Of a DNA stretch of 64,000 bases, positions 27,130 to 37,728 are shown in pieces; positions within the stretch are counted from its first letter, which is position 1, and each line of letters starts with the position of its first letter. The translations under genes and the position numbers were made by a program. Location of the stretch: positions 408,718 to 472,717 of the forward strand of contig NZ_QAYL01000001.1 of the NCBI RefSeq assembly GCF_003408705.1, given 5' to 3'. The stretch is from Mycobacterium uberis (GTDB taxonomy: Bacteria; Actinomycetota; Actinomycetes; Mycobacteriales; Mycobacteriaceae). The notes beneath the pieces are model-generated. The model saw only the letters and a program-made list of their open reading frames with translations. It made no database searches and was not told the DNA's origin.

Positions 27130-30100
27130 GTGAGCTTACCGCGGCTGTCGGGTATAGTGATGCTGTTATTAGCCGATGTTGAAGGGTCAACGATGCTATG
27201 GCAGAAGCGGCCTGAGCAGATGGAGGCCGCTATCGCTGGTTTGGATTGCGCGGCATTGCTAGCACGATCAAACTGCGCATTGGTCTTTACACTGGCTCGG
27301 TGCAGTCGCGCGATTAAGGCACTTATACTGGTTCCGCGGTTAATCGGGCTGCGAATCTGTGAGACCTGGCCTATGGTGGCAGGCTGCGGTTTCGACCATC
27401 ACAGGTGATTTGGTCATTGACAATCTCTCGGCCGATGCTTGGCTGATCAATCTCGGTAGCCGTGCGCTTCGTGATTTATTGCATCCTGAACGGGTTATAC
27501 AGATGTGTCATTCCGAACTTCGGAATAGCCTTCCGGCGCTGTGCACCCCGCAACCCTTTTTCACATAAAAACTTTCCGTTCAGATCACGACTTTTATCGG
27601 CGGCGATACACGGACGAAAGCTGTGCAAAGGCTCTTGGCGAGTAACCGACCAATGGCGGTGACCGGTGAGGGCGGTGTGGACAATAACAGGCTGGCTATC
27701 CAAGTTGCGCGGTAGCACGGTGTTGCATAATAAGTTTCATAGTAATCTATCGTATGTCGGTCTGGCTTCGTTGACCGATCCGGCGATCTTATTGCCGGGG
27801 TTCGCGTGCTAGGCTTGACCGATCAGCCGGGAAGATTGTAGTGCAATTATCCATTTTCAATTACCGGCTTTATCAGTGGCTGTTACCAACTCATGGTATT
27901 GGACAATTGCGAGCACGTTCTCGATGCCTGTGCCGAACTAGTCGTTGCGTTTTTGGGTGCCTTCCCGGCATTGACGATTTTAGCGACTAGACGCGACTCG
28001 ATCGCGGTCGCTGGTGAGATCAGTTGGCGGGTGTCGTCGTTGTTGTTAACCGACGAGGAGAGTGAATTGTTCGCTGATCGCGCCCGCCCCTGGTTCAGTC
28101 AGCTTTTCGCGTTGTTAGCGCTAACACCGAGGCGGTAGGCTAGACTTGCCAGCGGCTAGAACAGCGTATCCCTGGCGATTGAGTTTGCCGCCGCACGGGT
28201 GCGGTCGCCGCTCTAGATCGCCTAGGACCGATTCTGGTTGCTGACGGGTAGTGCGCACAGCACGGTGCGCCGTCAGCAAACCCTCTAGCGCATCGATGGA
28301 TCGGTGATCGAGAGCGAACGGATCTTGTTTTGCCGACCGGGGGCTTTCACGGGCAGGTTTAACTCGGCCGTAGCGTGAGCTATGCTCGGCAGGGGCTTGG
28401 CGATCTGTCCAATCCTTGATCAGCTGGCGTTGCTCATCGACAAATCGTTGATAGTAGTCAAGACGCTCTAGAGTTCATGTGGTATAGGCAGCGGGAAACG
28501 GTGCAGTAAGTATACGCTAGGAAAGCTGGATGAATCCTGCGAAATCGATCTGCTTGCGCGTCATTGTTACTACAAGACATTGGCTTCTAGGCTGGATGTG
28601 CCGAGTCGGTGTAATCACTTTGAGCTGCTGGAGTAGGCTGAGCTCGAGATCGACAGCCTCGCGTTTGCTTCACTTGGAACCGCAAAAACAATGCTGGTGT
28701 AAGCGCATTGCAGCTCGTTTCCTGGTTGCAACCGGTTTGGTTCGGACGTGGCTCGCCAGCACGAGGGCTTGTCCTGGTTTGATTTGGTCTTGGGAAGTGG
28801 CAATGCTAGTCGGCTCGCAGTATCAGCCAGTGTTTGGGTGCGCACTCGTGGACAAAGTGATGCTCGGCGCCTTGCTGGCTACGAGCCCGATGGATGACCT
28901 CGACATCATCGCTCGGCCTGGGTAAGCGCTGGTTATGACACGCGACGTAGACGACTCCAGTGATGTTAGCTCGGGCCCTCGCCGCCTGCGGTTGCAGTAG
29001 CGGTTACCAGCCAGAAGCAGTTCAAGCCTACCTTCCCAAGGCTATCCAGCTAGCCTACACCCTAATATCCTAACTATAGGGTATATATTGATAAATGGAC
29101 ATTGAGCCAAGCTCTCTACATGAACTGTTGGCGGGGGCCTGCGTGGTGGATGGTAGGGTCGCTGGGCGAGCTGCTGTCGAAAAAGCCTAAGAGCTCCTCG
29201 AAAGCATCGGATACCAGTTCGTTGCATGCCAATGCCATTTGTGGCGCAGTGAGGCTCACATGTGGAAAGGCAATCTGAATGGTGCGGTTGCGCCATTTTG
29301 TGTGGTTACGGCTGAAGCCGACGTGGTCGCGACCGTTCTTGGCCTGTACATCCAGGTTCTGGCGTTAGTGCATCTGGATGCTAGTGCGGCCGAGGTCGCA
29401 GCCGCTACATGCATCGCCGCTGTGGCAGAGTTGGGCATTGCATATGTTAAGATAACATATTGTATGGCGACGTTTTGTGCGAGCCCGGTCGCGGGCAATG
29501 TACCGGTAATCGATACTTGTGTGGCGGATCAGTGAAATTATTGTGCTCATCTAGATTTGTTAGCGCACCACCGCTAGTTGATGGTGTAGTTAGCCCTGGT
29601 GCGCAGCGATGCGAGTGTGGCGCCAAAGTATGCCCATGATGCTGTTAGGTCGACGAGTGGATGGCACCGAATGGTGGCGTTGATAACGCGAGTGCGCATA
29701 GCGCTTATACACGGTGAGCGGGATCTAGCATGCAATGATTCGCACGCAGTTCTGTTATGCGCAACCGACTTACGCGTCCGCAGGGGTGTTGGATGCCATT
29801 GGGCTCCATCGTTTCACTGAACGGCGAGTCCGACAGTTATTGTGTCACGGCGTGCCTTTAGGCGCAGCGGCCACCCGGAGACAGGGGGCAGTGGGTCCGC
29901 TTCAAGGTCTGGGAGGCTGACTGCCAGGTCTCGGTGTTGATGATTCGTGATGCAATGGGTGGAGAGTTATGCGATGGGTGGAGACGATTTCGCTTCCGTT
30001 TAGTCCGACGGCGTCGTGATGTTCATTCGACGAGGTGCTCCACTGACAGTGCGGGCGACGCAAACATTGAAGCAGGGGCTGGGGTTCATTAACCTCTGCC

Positions 30101-30270
30101 GAGTGCAACGTGGTGCAGCTGGTGGGTAACGGGCTGGGCAATCAAGGCATCGTGACACGGTTATTTGTTTCGCCACGCACCGTGCAATCCCACCTCACTC
30201 ACGTCTACGTCAAACTCACACTTAACTCGCGTAAGAAGTGGTGTGCCATAGCTAATCGGTTTCGGCAGCC
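27130..30270 (+). pseudogene. Cyclase / NB-ARC ATPase / LuxR-type regulator, copy 2, broken
   Basis: A second, nearly full-span relic of the same family. Cyclase start: GIVMLLLADVEGSTMLWQKRPEQME (27148-27222), where the metal Asp survives. ATPase: MVLDNCEHVLDACAELVVAFL (27893-27955) and AVAGEISWRVSSLLLTDEESELFADRA. Repeats: QCHLWRSEAHMWKGNLNGAV (29229-29290), then VALVRSDASVAPKYAHDAV and ARVALIHGERDLA-like sequence. C-terminal LuxR helix-turn-helix: VQLVGNGLGNQGIVTRLFVSPRTVQSHLTHVYVKL at 30110-30215. More than ten stops and frameshifts. The 3.1 kb span equals an intact gene of about 1,050 codons. It ends about 100 bases before the lipase/synthetase gene. Confidence 0.88.
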
Positions 30271-30378
30271 GTCAGGTCACAGTCGGCCCGCACTGGAGCC
30301 AACTAAACAGTGTGACCAGAGTGGCCGGACTCGGCGATGTGCCATGATGTCCAAGCTGTCAAGAGTCAGGGAGCAGCA

Positions 30379-33375
30379 GTGGATCTCAATTTTTCGACGG
30401 TCACACGATCAGTCGAGCGTCTGATCGCTACAGCACAAAATGGTCTGGAAGTCTTGCGGTTGGGGGGGTTAGAAAGAGACGATGTTCCATCGCCATCGCA
30501 GATTGTCGAGAGCGTGCCGATGTACAAACTTCGACGGTATTTTCCGCCAGATAACAAGCCCGGGCAACTGCCGGTGGGCTCACCCGTGCTGATGGTGCAC
30601 CCGATGATGATGTCGGCGGATATGTGGGACGTCACTCGGGAGAAGGGCGCGGTAGGGATCCTGCACGCCAGGGGGCTGGATCCCTGGGTTATCGATTTCG
30701 GCTCACCCGACAAGATCGAGGGCGGAATGCGCCGGAATCTGACCGACCACATCGTGGCACTCAGTAAGGCTGTAGACACGGTCGAGGACGCCGCCGGCGA
30801 TAATGTACACCTGGTCGGATATTCGCAGGGCGGCATGTTCTGCTATCAGGCTGCCGCATACCGGCGTTCGAAAAACATTGCTAGCATTGTGACGTTTGGT
30901 TCCCCGGTCGACGCCCTGGCCGCGCTGCCCATGGGTATCCCGCCCAACTTCGGTGTAGCATTCGCAAATTTCATGGCAGATCATGTCTTCAATCGTTTGG
31001 ATATCCCGAGTTGGTTGGCGCGCACAGGCTTTCAGATGTTAGATCCGCTTAAAACCGCCAAGGCCCGGGTCGACTTTGTGCGTCAGTTGCACGATCGTGA
31101 GGCTTTGCTGCCGCGTGAACCGCAGCGCCGATTCCTTGAATCCGAAGGATGGATCGCGTGGTCGGGGCCAGCGATTTCCGAGCTGCTCAAGCAGTTCATC
31201 GCGCACAACCGAATGATGACGGGCGGTTTCGCCATTAACGAACAGATGGTTACGCTCACCGATATCACCTGCCCGGTACTGGCTTTCGTTGGTGAGGTTG
31301 ACGACATTGGCCAGCCAGCGTCAGTGCGTGGCATTCGGCGGGCAGTTCCCAGCGCCGAGGTATACGAATCTCTGGTCCGGACAGGACATTTCGGCTTGGT
31401 CGTGGGATCCAGGGCGGCTCAACAGAGCTGGCCGACTGTCGCCGAATGGGTGCACTGGCTATCTACCGGTGCCGACAAGCCGGCGAATATCTATCCGATG
31501 CAGGATCAACCGGCCGAACGTACCGTCAGCGGTGTCGTGTTTAGTTCTCGGCTTGCGCACGGACTGGGAGAGGTCTCCGAGGCAGCGCTGGCGCTGGCTC
31601 GCGGCGTGGCCGACGTGATTGTCGCCACCAACAGGTCCGTGCGCACGTTGGCTGTGGAGACAGTCCGGACACTGCCGCGTTTAACTCGGCTTGGACAGCT
31701 CAACGACTACACTCGGATATCGCTAGGACGCATCATCGGCGAACAGGCCCACGATGCCCCGCGGGGTGAATTCCTGTTGTTCGATGGACGTGTACATACT
31801 TACGAGGCTGTCGATCGGCGAGTTAACAACGTTGTTCGAGGCCTGATCAAGGTCGGGGTGCGGCAGGGTGACCGCGTGGGTGTGCTGATGGACACTCGCC
31901 CCAGCGCACTGGTCGCCATTGCGGCATTGTCTCGGCTGGGTGCGGTTGCTGTGATGATGCGGCCAGATGTCGATCTGGCCGCGGCGGTCCGGCTCGGGGG
32001 AGCGACCGAGATTTTGACTGATCCCGCTAATCTTGACGCAGTGCTTGCTTACAGGCGCCAGTTGACGGGGCAGGTACTGGTGCTCGGTGGCGGTGAGTCA
32101 CGCGACCTGCATCTGTCGGAGGATGTTGACGTCATCGACATGGAACAGATCGATCCGGATGCCGTTGAGCTGCCGGCCTGGTATCGACCCGACCTGGGAT
32201 TGGCTCGGGATCTGGCGTTCATCGCGTTCAGCACGGTTGGCGGCGAGTTGGTCGCCAAGCAGATCACTAACTACCGGTGGGCGGTTTCGGCTTTCGGAAC
32301 TGCCTCAACGGCCACCCTCGATCGCCGGGACACGGTGTACTGCTTGACTTCGTTGCACCACGAGTCCGCACTGCTGGTCAGCCTGGGCGGCGCGGTCGTT
32401 GGTGGTGCCCGCATCGCGCTGTCGCGCGGTCTGTGTCCGGACCGGTTCGTGCACGAGGTGCGGCAATACGGTGTCACCGTTGTGTCCTACACCTGGGCCA
32501 TGCTGCGTGAACTTGTCGACGGCCCGGCAGTTGTACTGCGCGGCAATCATTCGGTGCGGCTGTTCATCGGCTCGGGGATGCCGACCGGACTATGGAAGCG
32601 AGTCATCGAAGCGTTCGCACCCGCTCATGTCGTCGAATTCTTCGCTACCACCGACGGACAGGCCGTGCTGGCTAACGTGTCGGGCGCGAAGATTGGCAGC
32701 AAAGGCCGTCCGCTGCCCGGTGTAGGGCATGTCGAGCTAGGTGCCTACGATGCCGAACAGGACCTGATCCTGGAAAACGACCGCGGCTTTGTCCAGGTCG
32801 CCGACGTCAACCAGGTCGGTGTGCTACTCGCCGCGTCCCGCGGACCGATCGATCCGACCGCTTCTGTCAAACGCGGCGTTTTTGCTCCGGCCGACACCTG
32901 GATATCGATCGAGTACTTGTTCCGCCGCGACGACGATGGAGACTATTGGCTGGCGGGTCGGCGTGACTCGGTGGTTCGCACTGCCCGCGGATTAGTCTAT
33001 GCTGAGCTAGTAACCGACGCTCTCGGCCTCATCACTGGGGTCGACCTCGCTGTGACCTATAGTGTGGAGGTGGGCGACGATCAGTTGGCGGTGTCGGCGG
33101 TGACGTTGCTGCCTGGCGCAGCCATCACGAGGGCTGACCTGACCGAAGCTGTTGCTATCATGCCCGTCGGACTGGGACCCGACATTGTGCACGTGGTGCC
33201 CGAGTTGACTCTGAGCGCAACTTACCGTCCAATCGTCGGTGCTTTGTGTAGAGCTGGGGTTCCCAAAGCGGGACGTCAGGTGTGGTATTTCGATTCCGTC
33301 ACTAACCAGTTCAGACGGTTGACTCCGGGGGTGCGGGCGGAGCTAATTGGCAGGCACGCGCGCACCCATGCTTGA
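30379..33375 (+). CDS. Fused lipase/PHA-synthase-like hydrolase and acyl-CoA synthetase-like protein (Rv1683 homologue)
   Basis: A 998-residue fusion. The N-terminal half (about 50-370) is an alpha/beta hydrolase with nucleophile elbow LVGYSQGGMF (Ser149), acid in FVGEVDDIGQP and His in RTGHFGLV. The C-terminal half (about 450-990) has the ANL (acyl-CoA synthetase) layout: FLLFDGRVHTYEAVDRRVN, FFATTDGQ and DDDGDYWLAGRRDSVV. Its phosphate loop is unusual (FSTVGGELVAKQ in place of a TSGTTGxPK motif), and the C-terminal catalytic Lys seems to be Arg, so adenylation may be altered or lost. Start GTG 30379 has GGGAG before it and matches the M. tuberculosis start; an ATG at 30337 is less likely. 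In mycobacteria the family is linked to triacylglycerol and lipid bodies. Intact amid 12 kb of dead genes. Confidence 0.93.
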   Translation: MDLNFSTVTRSVERLIATAQNGLEVLRLGGLERDDVPSPSQIVESVPMYKLRRYFPPDNKPGQLPVGSPVLMVHPMMMSADMWDVTREKGAVGILHARGLDPWVIDFGSPDKIEGGMRRNLTDHIVALSKAVDTVEDAAGDNVHLVGYSQGGMFCYQAAAYRRSKNIASIVTFGSPVDALAALPMGIPPNFGVAFANFMADHVFNRLDIPSWLARTGFQMLDPLKTAKARVDFVRQLHDREALLPREPQRRFLESEGWIAWSGPAISELLKQFIAHNRMMTGGFAINEQMVTLTDITCPVLAFVGEVDDIGQPASVRGIRRAVPSAEVYESLVRTGHFGLVVGSRAAQQSWPTVAEWVHWLSTGADKPANIYPMQDQPAERTVSGVVFSSRLAHGLGEVSEAALALARGVADVIVATNRSVRTLAVETVRTLPRLTRLGQLNDYTRISLGRIIGEQAHDAPRGEFLLFDGRVHTYEAVDRRVNNVVRGLIKVGVRQGDRVGVLMDTRPSALVAIAALSRLGAVAVMMRPDVDLAAAVRLGGATEILTDPANLDAVLAYRRQLTGQVLVLGGGESRDLHLSEDVDVIDMEQIDPDAVELPAWYRPDLGLARDLAFIAFSTVGGELVAKQITNYRWAVSAFGTASTATLDRRDTVYCLTSLHHESALLVSLGGAVVGGARIALSRGLCPDRFVHEVRQYGVTVVSYTWAMLRELVDGPAVVLRGNHSVRLFIGSGMPTGLWKRVIEAFAPAHVVEFFATTDGQAVLANVSGAKIGSKGRPLPGVGHVELGAYDAEQDLILENDRGFVQVADVNQVGVLLAASRGPIDPTASVKRGVFAPADTWISIEYLFRRDDDGDYWLAGRRDSVVRTARGLVYAELVTDALGLITGVDLAVTYSVEVGDDQLAVSAVTLLPGAAITRADLTEAVAIMPVGLGPDIVHVVPELTLSATYRPIVGALCRAGVPKAGRQVWYFDSVTNQFRRLTPGVRAELIGRHARTHA

Positions 33376-33601
33376 CGATTTGCTGCTGAGTATTCTGGTG
33401 TGCCCTGCTGACCGGGGGCCTTTGGTATTGGTCCACCAAGGTGATGGGGCAAGCGGCCAATTGCTCTACAACCCAAGGTTGCATCGTGCCTATCGCATCG
33501 ACAACGGTATTCCGGTGCTGTTGGTTGACGAGGCCCGCGATGTCGCCGACGACGAGCACGCCCGGTTTATGGCGCAAGCGCCTCTGGCAGATCCTCAGTA
33601 A
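33368..33601 (+). CDS. Trm112/UPF0434-like small protein (Rv1684 homologue)
   Basis: A 77-residue protein beginning MLDDLLLSILVCPADRGPL, with NPRLHRAYRIDNGIPVLLVDEA at the centre: the Trm112/YcaR fold. Trm112 relatives stabilise methyltransferases; bacterial members usually have no proven role. Only one Cys of the zinc-knuckle type remains, as in many bacterial members. The ATG overlaps the end of the lipase/synthetase gene by eight bases, so the two are co-translated, which suggests a functional link. A frame from 33347 is open but lies inside the upstream gene. Confidence 0.85.
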   Translation: MLDDLLLSILVCPADRGPLVLVHQGDGASGQLLYNPRLHRAYRIDNGIPVLLVDEARDVADDEHARFMAQAPLADPQ

Positions 33602-34075
33602 AGCAGCGCTGCAAGGTCAGCTCGATGGTTTGCACGATCTATTTGGCTGGCAACGACGCGAATGGCTCAATTTTAACGATGTAGCGAGCTATGATCATGC
33701 TGATCAACTGCGATGCGACCAACTGGATGGAGATTTTCCGCTCCTCGGCGGGTTGTCGACCCGGGCACCGACTTTTACGGTGGTTACTTCCTGCAGAAAC
33801 GAGCTCGCCAAACTCATCTCGGAGCCTGAGATTAACGATCTTAATGTTGCAATCAGCCTTACACCCGATTCGGAATTCCAGATTGGTAACAACAGTAACA
33901 GAAACTGTGTATCTGAGTGTCTCGACAGGTGTCTCCCGCGTTGGCACGAACACCGTCAGGGATCAATACGTAAGGTAGATCGTGGCGGCGAACAGCTGCT
34001 GCTTAGTATCGAAATAGTGCTATGCTACAATAGCATCGATTTCGGTGGCCACGGGCACACATCTTGTTGACATTT
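33602..34075 (-). pseudogene. TetR-family regulator, broken (Rv1685c position)
   Basis: The minus strand reads YYLDTKQQLFAATIYLTY (end of the TetR helix-turn-helix region, near 34000), then after frameshifts LPIWNSESGVRLIATLRSLI and GSEMSLASSFLQEVTTVKVG (33890-33770), and finally VASQLISMIIARYIVKIEPF and IVQTIELTLQRC down to about 33605. These are helices of a TetR ligand-binding domain. The first DNA-binding helices are unreadable. It converges on the Trm112-like gene, as Rv1685c does on Rv1684. Confidence 0.8.
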
Positions 34076-34139
34076 TATAAATACCATTGTGTGTACTTAA
34101 ATATACTTGTTAGGTATCGGAATCTCCCCCGATCGCCTG

Positions 34140-34865
34140 TGGTTTGGGTTGGCGTCCAATGTGCTACGGAGTCTGTCGCTTTCGCTTTGCTGCAGATAAA
34201 TACAATGACATCAGCGCGACACCCATCACGATGATAATCAGGTCACCGTGGTGGTCGGCTTCATCCATCACATGGCTGGAGACCAGCAGCGTGGCGTCAA
34301 CGTCGGCTAGGTCGGTGAACTGCACCCAGAGATCCACCCGCAATACGGGATCCAAGCCCATCGTCGGTTCATCGAGCACGAGCGACGCGGGTTGGCAGAC
34401 CAAGAATCATGCCAGTGACACCCCGGTGCCTTGACCGCCGGAGAGGTTGCTGTAGAAAGGCGTTCGATGATCTGTCAATCCAACCCGCTCGATGGCGACA
34501 TTAGTGGCATGGCCATCGAAGCCATACAGCGCGGTGAAGTAGCTTACGTTCGTAGATGATGCGCAGGTTATTGTAAATCGTGGGGTTCTGTGGCATAGTT
34601 TCCGATTTGGTAACGTAATGCTGCGTATTCGGCCAGTTTGCCCAGTACGGCGACAACTCCCTTAGAGTGGCTGCCCACGGTCTGGATGCCGACGATGTAA
34701 AAATCAATGTGATTTTACCGCAGCTGGATGGACCGAATAGGCCGATGATATTCCCTTGGGTGATATCCACCGATAAATCGTGCAGCGCTGGATGTTTACT
34801 GCGAATCACCCGCCGGTGCTTGACACTGACGACTGGGTTCGCGTCATCTGATGTTAATTCATCGT
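34140..34865 (-). pseudogene. ABC transporter ATP-binding protein, broken (Rv1687c position)
   Basis: On the minus strand: HPALHDLSVDITQGNIIGLF, then a damaged Walker A (GPSSCGKITL, where the P-loop Thr/Ser is Ile), SPTIYNDL-like PQNPTIYNNLRIIYE, and after frameshifts Walker B and D-loop (LVLDEPTMGLDPVLRVDLW at 34395-34340) and the H-loop region LLVSSHVMDEADHHGDLIII. The signature motif is lost in a frameshift near 34430. The partner permease (Rv1686c in M. tuberculosis) is not found between this and the TetR relic, so an export system was lost as a unit. Confidence 0.85.
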
Positions 34866-35001
34866 GCGATTAACCCACCGCATAAATACTTCTTCCTACC
34901 CTGGAGTTGTCAAGGGCCAATAAATGATAGTGATGGTGGTGACTAAACTATACTTATCTTTGTTGCACTTGTGGTCACCACAGCAGTGCACAATTTGTGC
35001 C

Positions 35002-35613
35002 GTGAGTGCTGACCAATTGGCTGTTGACCCGGTCGCGGCCGCACATCGACTACTCGGCGCCGCTATTACCAGCCGGGGTGTGTGCGCCATTGTCGTTGAG
35101 GTGGAGGCGTATGGCGGGGTTCCCGACGGTCCCTGGCCCGATGCCGCCGCCCACTCCTATCGTGGCCGCAACGGCCGTAACGCCGTGATGTTTGGGCCGC
35201 CCGGCCGGCTCTACACCTACCGCAGCCACGGCATCCACGTCTGCGCCAACGTCTCGTGTGGACCCGATGGGACGGCTGCCGCAGTCCTGATTCGTGCCGG
35301 TGTTATCGAGAACGGTGCCGATGTCGCCAGGTACCGACGCGGTGCATCTGTCCGTACCGTAGCGTTGGCGCGTGGTCCTGGAAATCTGTGCTCTTCGCTA
35401 GGAATTACTATGGCTGACAATGGTATTGATTTATTCGATACCGGCAGTCCGGTAACACTGGTTCTCAATGATGCTCAGGGAGCGATGTCGGGCCCACGTG
35501 TTGGAGTCAGTCACGCCGCTGACCGACCCTGGCGATTGTGGTTGGCAGGCCGGCCCGAGGTCTCGGCCTATCGCCGAAGTCCCCGAGCACCGGCTTCCGG
35601 TGCTAGCGACTAG
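35002..35613 (+). CDS. mpg: 3-methyladenine DNA glycosylase (AAG/MPG family)
   Basis: Base-excision repair enzyme removing alkylated purines. The catalytic Glu and flipping pocket lie in [20 protein letters not shown], followed by [34 protein letters not shown], the family core; [14 protein letters not shown] closes the active site. GTG 35002 gives 203 residues, equal to M. tuberculosis Rv1688. The open frame extends up to an ATG at 34924, but the extra 26 residues are hydrophobic and unlike the family. tyrS begins ten bases after the stop. Confidence 0.93.
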   Translation: MSADQLAVDPVAAAHRLLGAAITSRGVCAIVVEVEAYGGVPDGPWPDAAAHSYRGRNGRNAVMFGPPGRLYTYRSHGIHVCANVSCGPDGTAAAVLIRAGVIENGADVARYRRGASVRTVALARGPGNLCSSLGITMADNGIDLFDTGSPVTLVLNDAQGAMSGPRVGVSHAADRPWRLWLAGRPEVSAYRRSPRAPASGASD

Positions 35614-35623
35614 CCTCTTTTGG

Positions 35624-36904
35624 ATGTCTTCCAGCATCCTCGACGAGCTGGGTTGGCGCGGATTGATCGCGCAGTCCACCGACCTCGATGCGTTAGCCGC
35701 CGAGTTGCGGCGCGGACCGGTGGCAATCTACGCTGGCTTTGACCCCACCGCGCCGAGCCTGCATGCCGGACATCTGGTGCCCCTGTTGGCGTTGCGGCGC
35801 TTTCAACGCGCCGGCCACCGGCCAATTGTGCTCGCGGGCGGTGCTACCGGCATGATTGGTGACCCGCGCGATGTTGGTGAGCGCCCCCTTAGCGAGGCGC
35901 ACACCGTAGCTGAATGGACCGAGCGAATCCGCGGACAGTTGGAACGCTTCGTCGAATTCGACGAAGCCGCAAAGTCTAGGACCGGAGCCGTCATCGTCAA
36001 CAACCTGGAATGGACAAGCCGAATGTCGGCGATAGAATTCTTGCGTGATATAGGCAAGCACTTCTCGATCAACGTGATGCTAGATCGGGACACGATCCGG
36101 CGACGGTTGGATGGTGAAGGGATCTCTTACACCGAATTTAGCTACATGCTGTTGCAAGCCAACGACTACGTCGAGTTGCATCAGCGCCACGGCTGTGTCC
36201 TGCAGATCGGCGGTTCCGATCAGTGGGGCAATATCATCGCCGGGGTTCGCTTGGTACGCCAAAAACTCGGCGCTACAGTGCATGCGCTCACAGTCCCACT
36301 GGTGACCGCTGCCGATGGCACTAAGTTCGGCAAATCCTCCGGAGGAGGCAACTTGTGGCTGGATCCAGACATGACCAGTCCGTACGCCTGGTACCAATAT
36401 TTTATCAATACCGCCGATGCGGATGTCATTCGGTACTTGCGTTGGTTCACTTTTTTGTCGCCCGACGAACTGGCCGAACTGGAGCAGGCTACGGCCTCAC
36501 GCCCGCAGGAACGTGTCGCGCAACGTCGATTCGCTACCGAGCTCACGGTTTTGGTGCATGGCACTCTGGCAGCCCAGGCCGTTGAACATGCCAGCCAGGC
36601 ATTGTTTGGTCAGGGCGAACTTACTCGCCTTGATGAGGCGACGCTGGCAGCGGCATTGCGCGAGACGGCGATCGCCGAGCTTAAACCCGGCAGTCCCGAC
36701 GGTATTGTCGATCTGTTGGTGGCCAGCGGTCTGTCCGCTAGCAGGGGTGCGGCGCGGCGCACGATCGTTGAAGGCGGGGTGTCGGTCAATAACATTCGCA
36801 TCCAGAGCGAGGAATGGGTTCCGCAGACATCAGATTTTCTGCACGGCCGCTGGCTGGTGCTGCGCCGCGGTAAGCGGAATATCGCCGGGATAGAAAGGGT
36901 TTAG
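35624..36904 (+). CDS. tyrS: Tyrosyl-tRNA synthetase
   Basis: Class I synthetase charging tRNA-Tyr. HIGH-type motif is HAGH at residues 47-50 ([11 protein letters not shown]); the KMSKS loop is KFGKS ([12 protein letters not shown]); Tyr-binding residues fall in [15 protein letters not shown] and [12 protein letters not shown]-terminal S4 RNA-binding domain spans about 355-426 ([16 protein letters not shown]). ATG 35624 gives 426 residues, normal for TyrS; the frame is open to 35468, but that lies inside mpg. It is the last gene of the Rv1683-Rv1689 block. lprJ and Rv1691, which follow in M. tuberculosis, are not recognisable here. Confidence 0.96.
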   Translation: MSSSILDELGWRGLIAQSTDLDALAAELRRGPVAIYAGFDPTAPSLHAGHLVPLLALRRFQRAGHRPIVLAGGATGMIGDPRDVGERPLSEAHTVAEWTERIRGQLERFVEFDEAAKSRTGAVIVNNLEWTSRMSAIEFLRDIGKHFSINVMLDRDTIRRRLDGEGISYTEFSYMLLQANDYVELHQRHGCVLQIGGSDQWGNIIAGVRLVRQKLGATVHALTVPLVTAADGTKFGKSSGGGNLWLDPDMTSPYAWYQYFINTADADVIRYLRWFTFLSPDELAELEQATASRPQERVAQRRFATELTVLVHGTLAAQAVEHASQALFGQGELTRLDEATLAAALRETAIAELKPGSPDGIVDLLVASGLSASRGAARRTIVEGGVSVNNIRIQSEEWVPQTSDFLHGRWLVLRRGKRNIAGIERV

Positions 36905-37727
36905 CGTGGGTTGGGTGATTACTAGCTACTCGGACCCAGCGGGCCGGTCTCGATGGTCAGCGGTGCGGTAGCGGGTCGCCTTTCCCTGACTGACCGACAA
37001 GGTCAGCGAGGCGGGCCGTACGGTTTGCACGGTGGGGATTCCAAGGATCGTCGAGCGAGGTTAGGGTTGGCTGTTCTGATGATGCCAGCCGTTTTTAGCA
37101 GAGGTTGTACGGCGAGCTCGATCTGCTTGGGGGATGCTATGCGGTGGGTGCCTGATAGGTGGACAATTATCATGGAGTTGGCATTGCTCAATACCGGTGT
37201 TGGCTAGTGCGGCCAATTCGATACCATTGGCTCAGTGGTATCGAGGCGGTGGCATTCCGACATAGGAATTTACGCTAACTGAGTTGGACGCCGGTGTATT
37301 AGAAGATTGCGGAGTACGCCGGGTGATTAATCGTTGGTGGTGGCGAGGATACTCAGCGGGGCCTTATCTGGGATTGAGGGGAGGGGCGACGATATCCCGC
37401 TGGGGTCTATAGCATTACCTGAGAGGTGCTTGCAGTCTTGAACTCGCGTTACCGAAGTGGGTCAATGCTTCTTAATCCCTAATCGCGCGATACGTGAGCG
37501 GAATTGGGGTTCTAGCTGGATAATTCTTCTCGAGATACAGCTTTCGGGTTTTTCCGTTGTGCTGCTATCCCATGAATGGCTGGGGTGGGAGAAAAAATCG
37601 AGTCCGGAGGATCCTGTTATCTCTCGATTGGGGGACAACAGGCCCCGAAGCGTCCACTTACGCCGACGGCTGTCCACAATTTGTGATCGCCTGTCTCTTT
37701 CGATTGGTTTCGTTGCCTTGCGACGCC
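36905..37727. other. Non-coding stretch between tyrS and the ISL3 relic
   Basis: No gene I can support. A plus-strand fragment around 36955-37060 (VSGAVAGRLSLTDRQG) could be what is left of the lipoprotein gene lprJ by position, but no lipobox or family motif is visible. A 105-codon plus frame at 37457-37774 has no ribosome-binding site or recognised motif and overlaps the edge of the transposase relic. Confidence 0.4.
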
Positions 37728-37728
37728 A

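Noticed and set aside
30456..30475. Seven-G run in the lipase/synthetase gene as a phase-variation switch
   Set aside because: Short, codes an ordinary LGGL segment, and leprosy bacilli have no known use of such tracts; nothing else supports switching.
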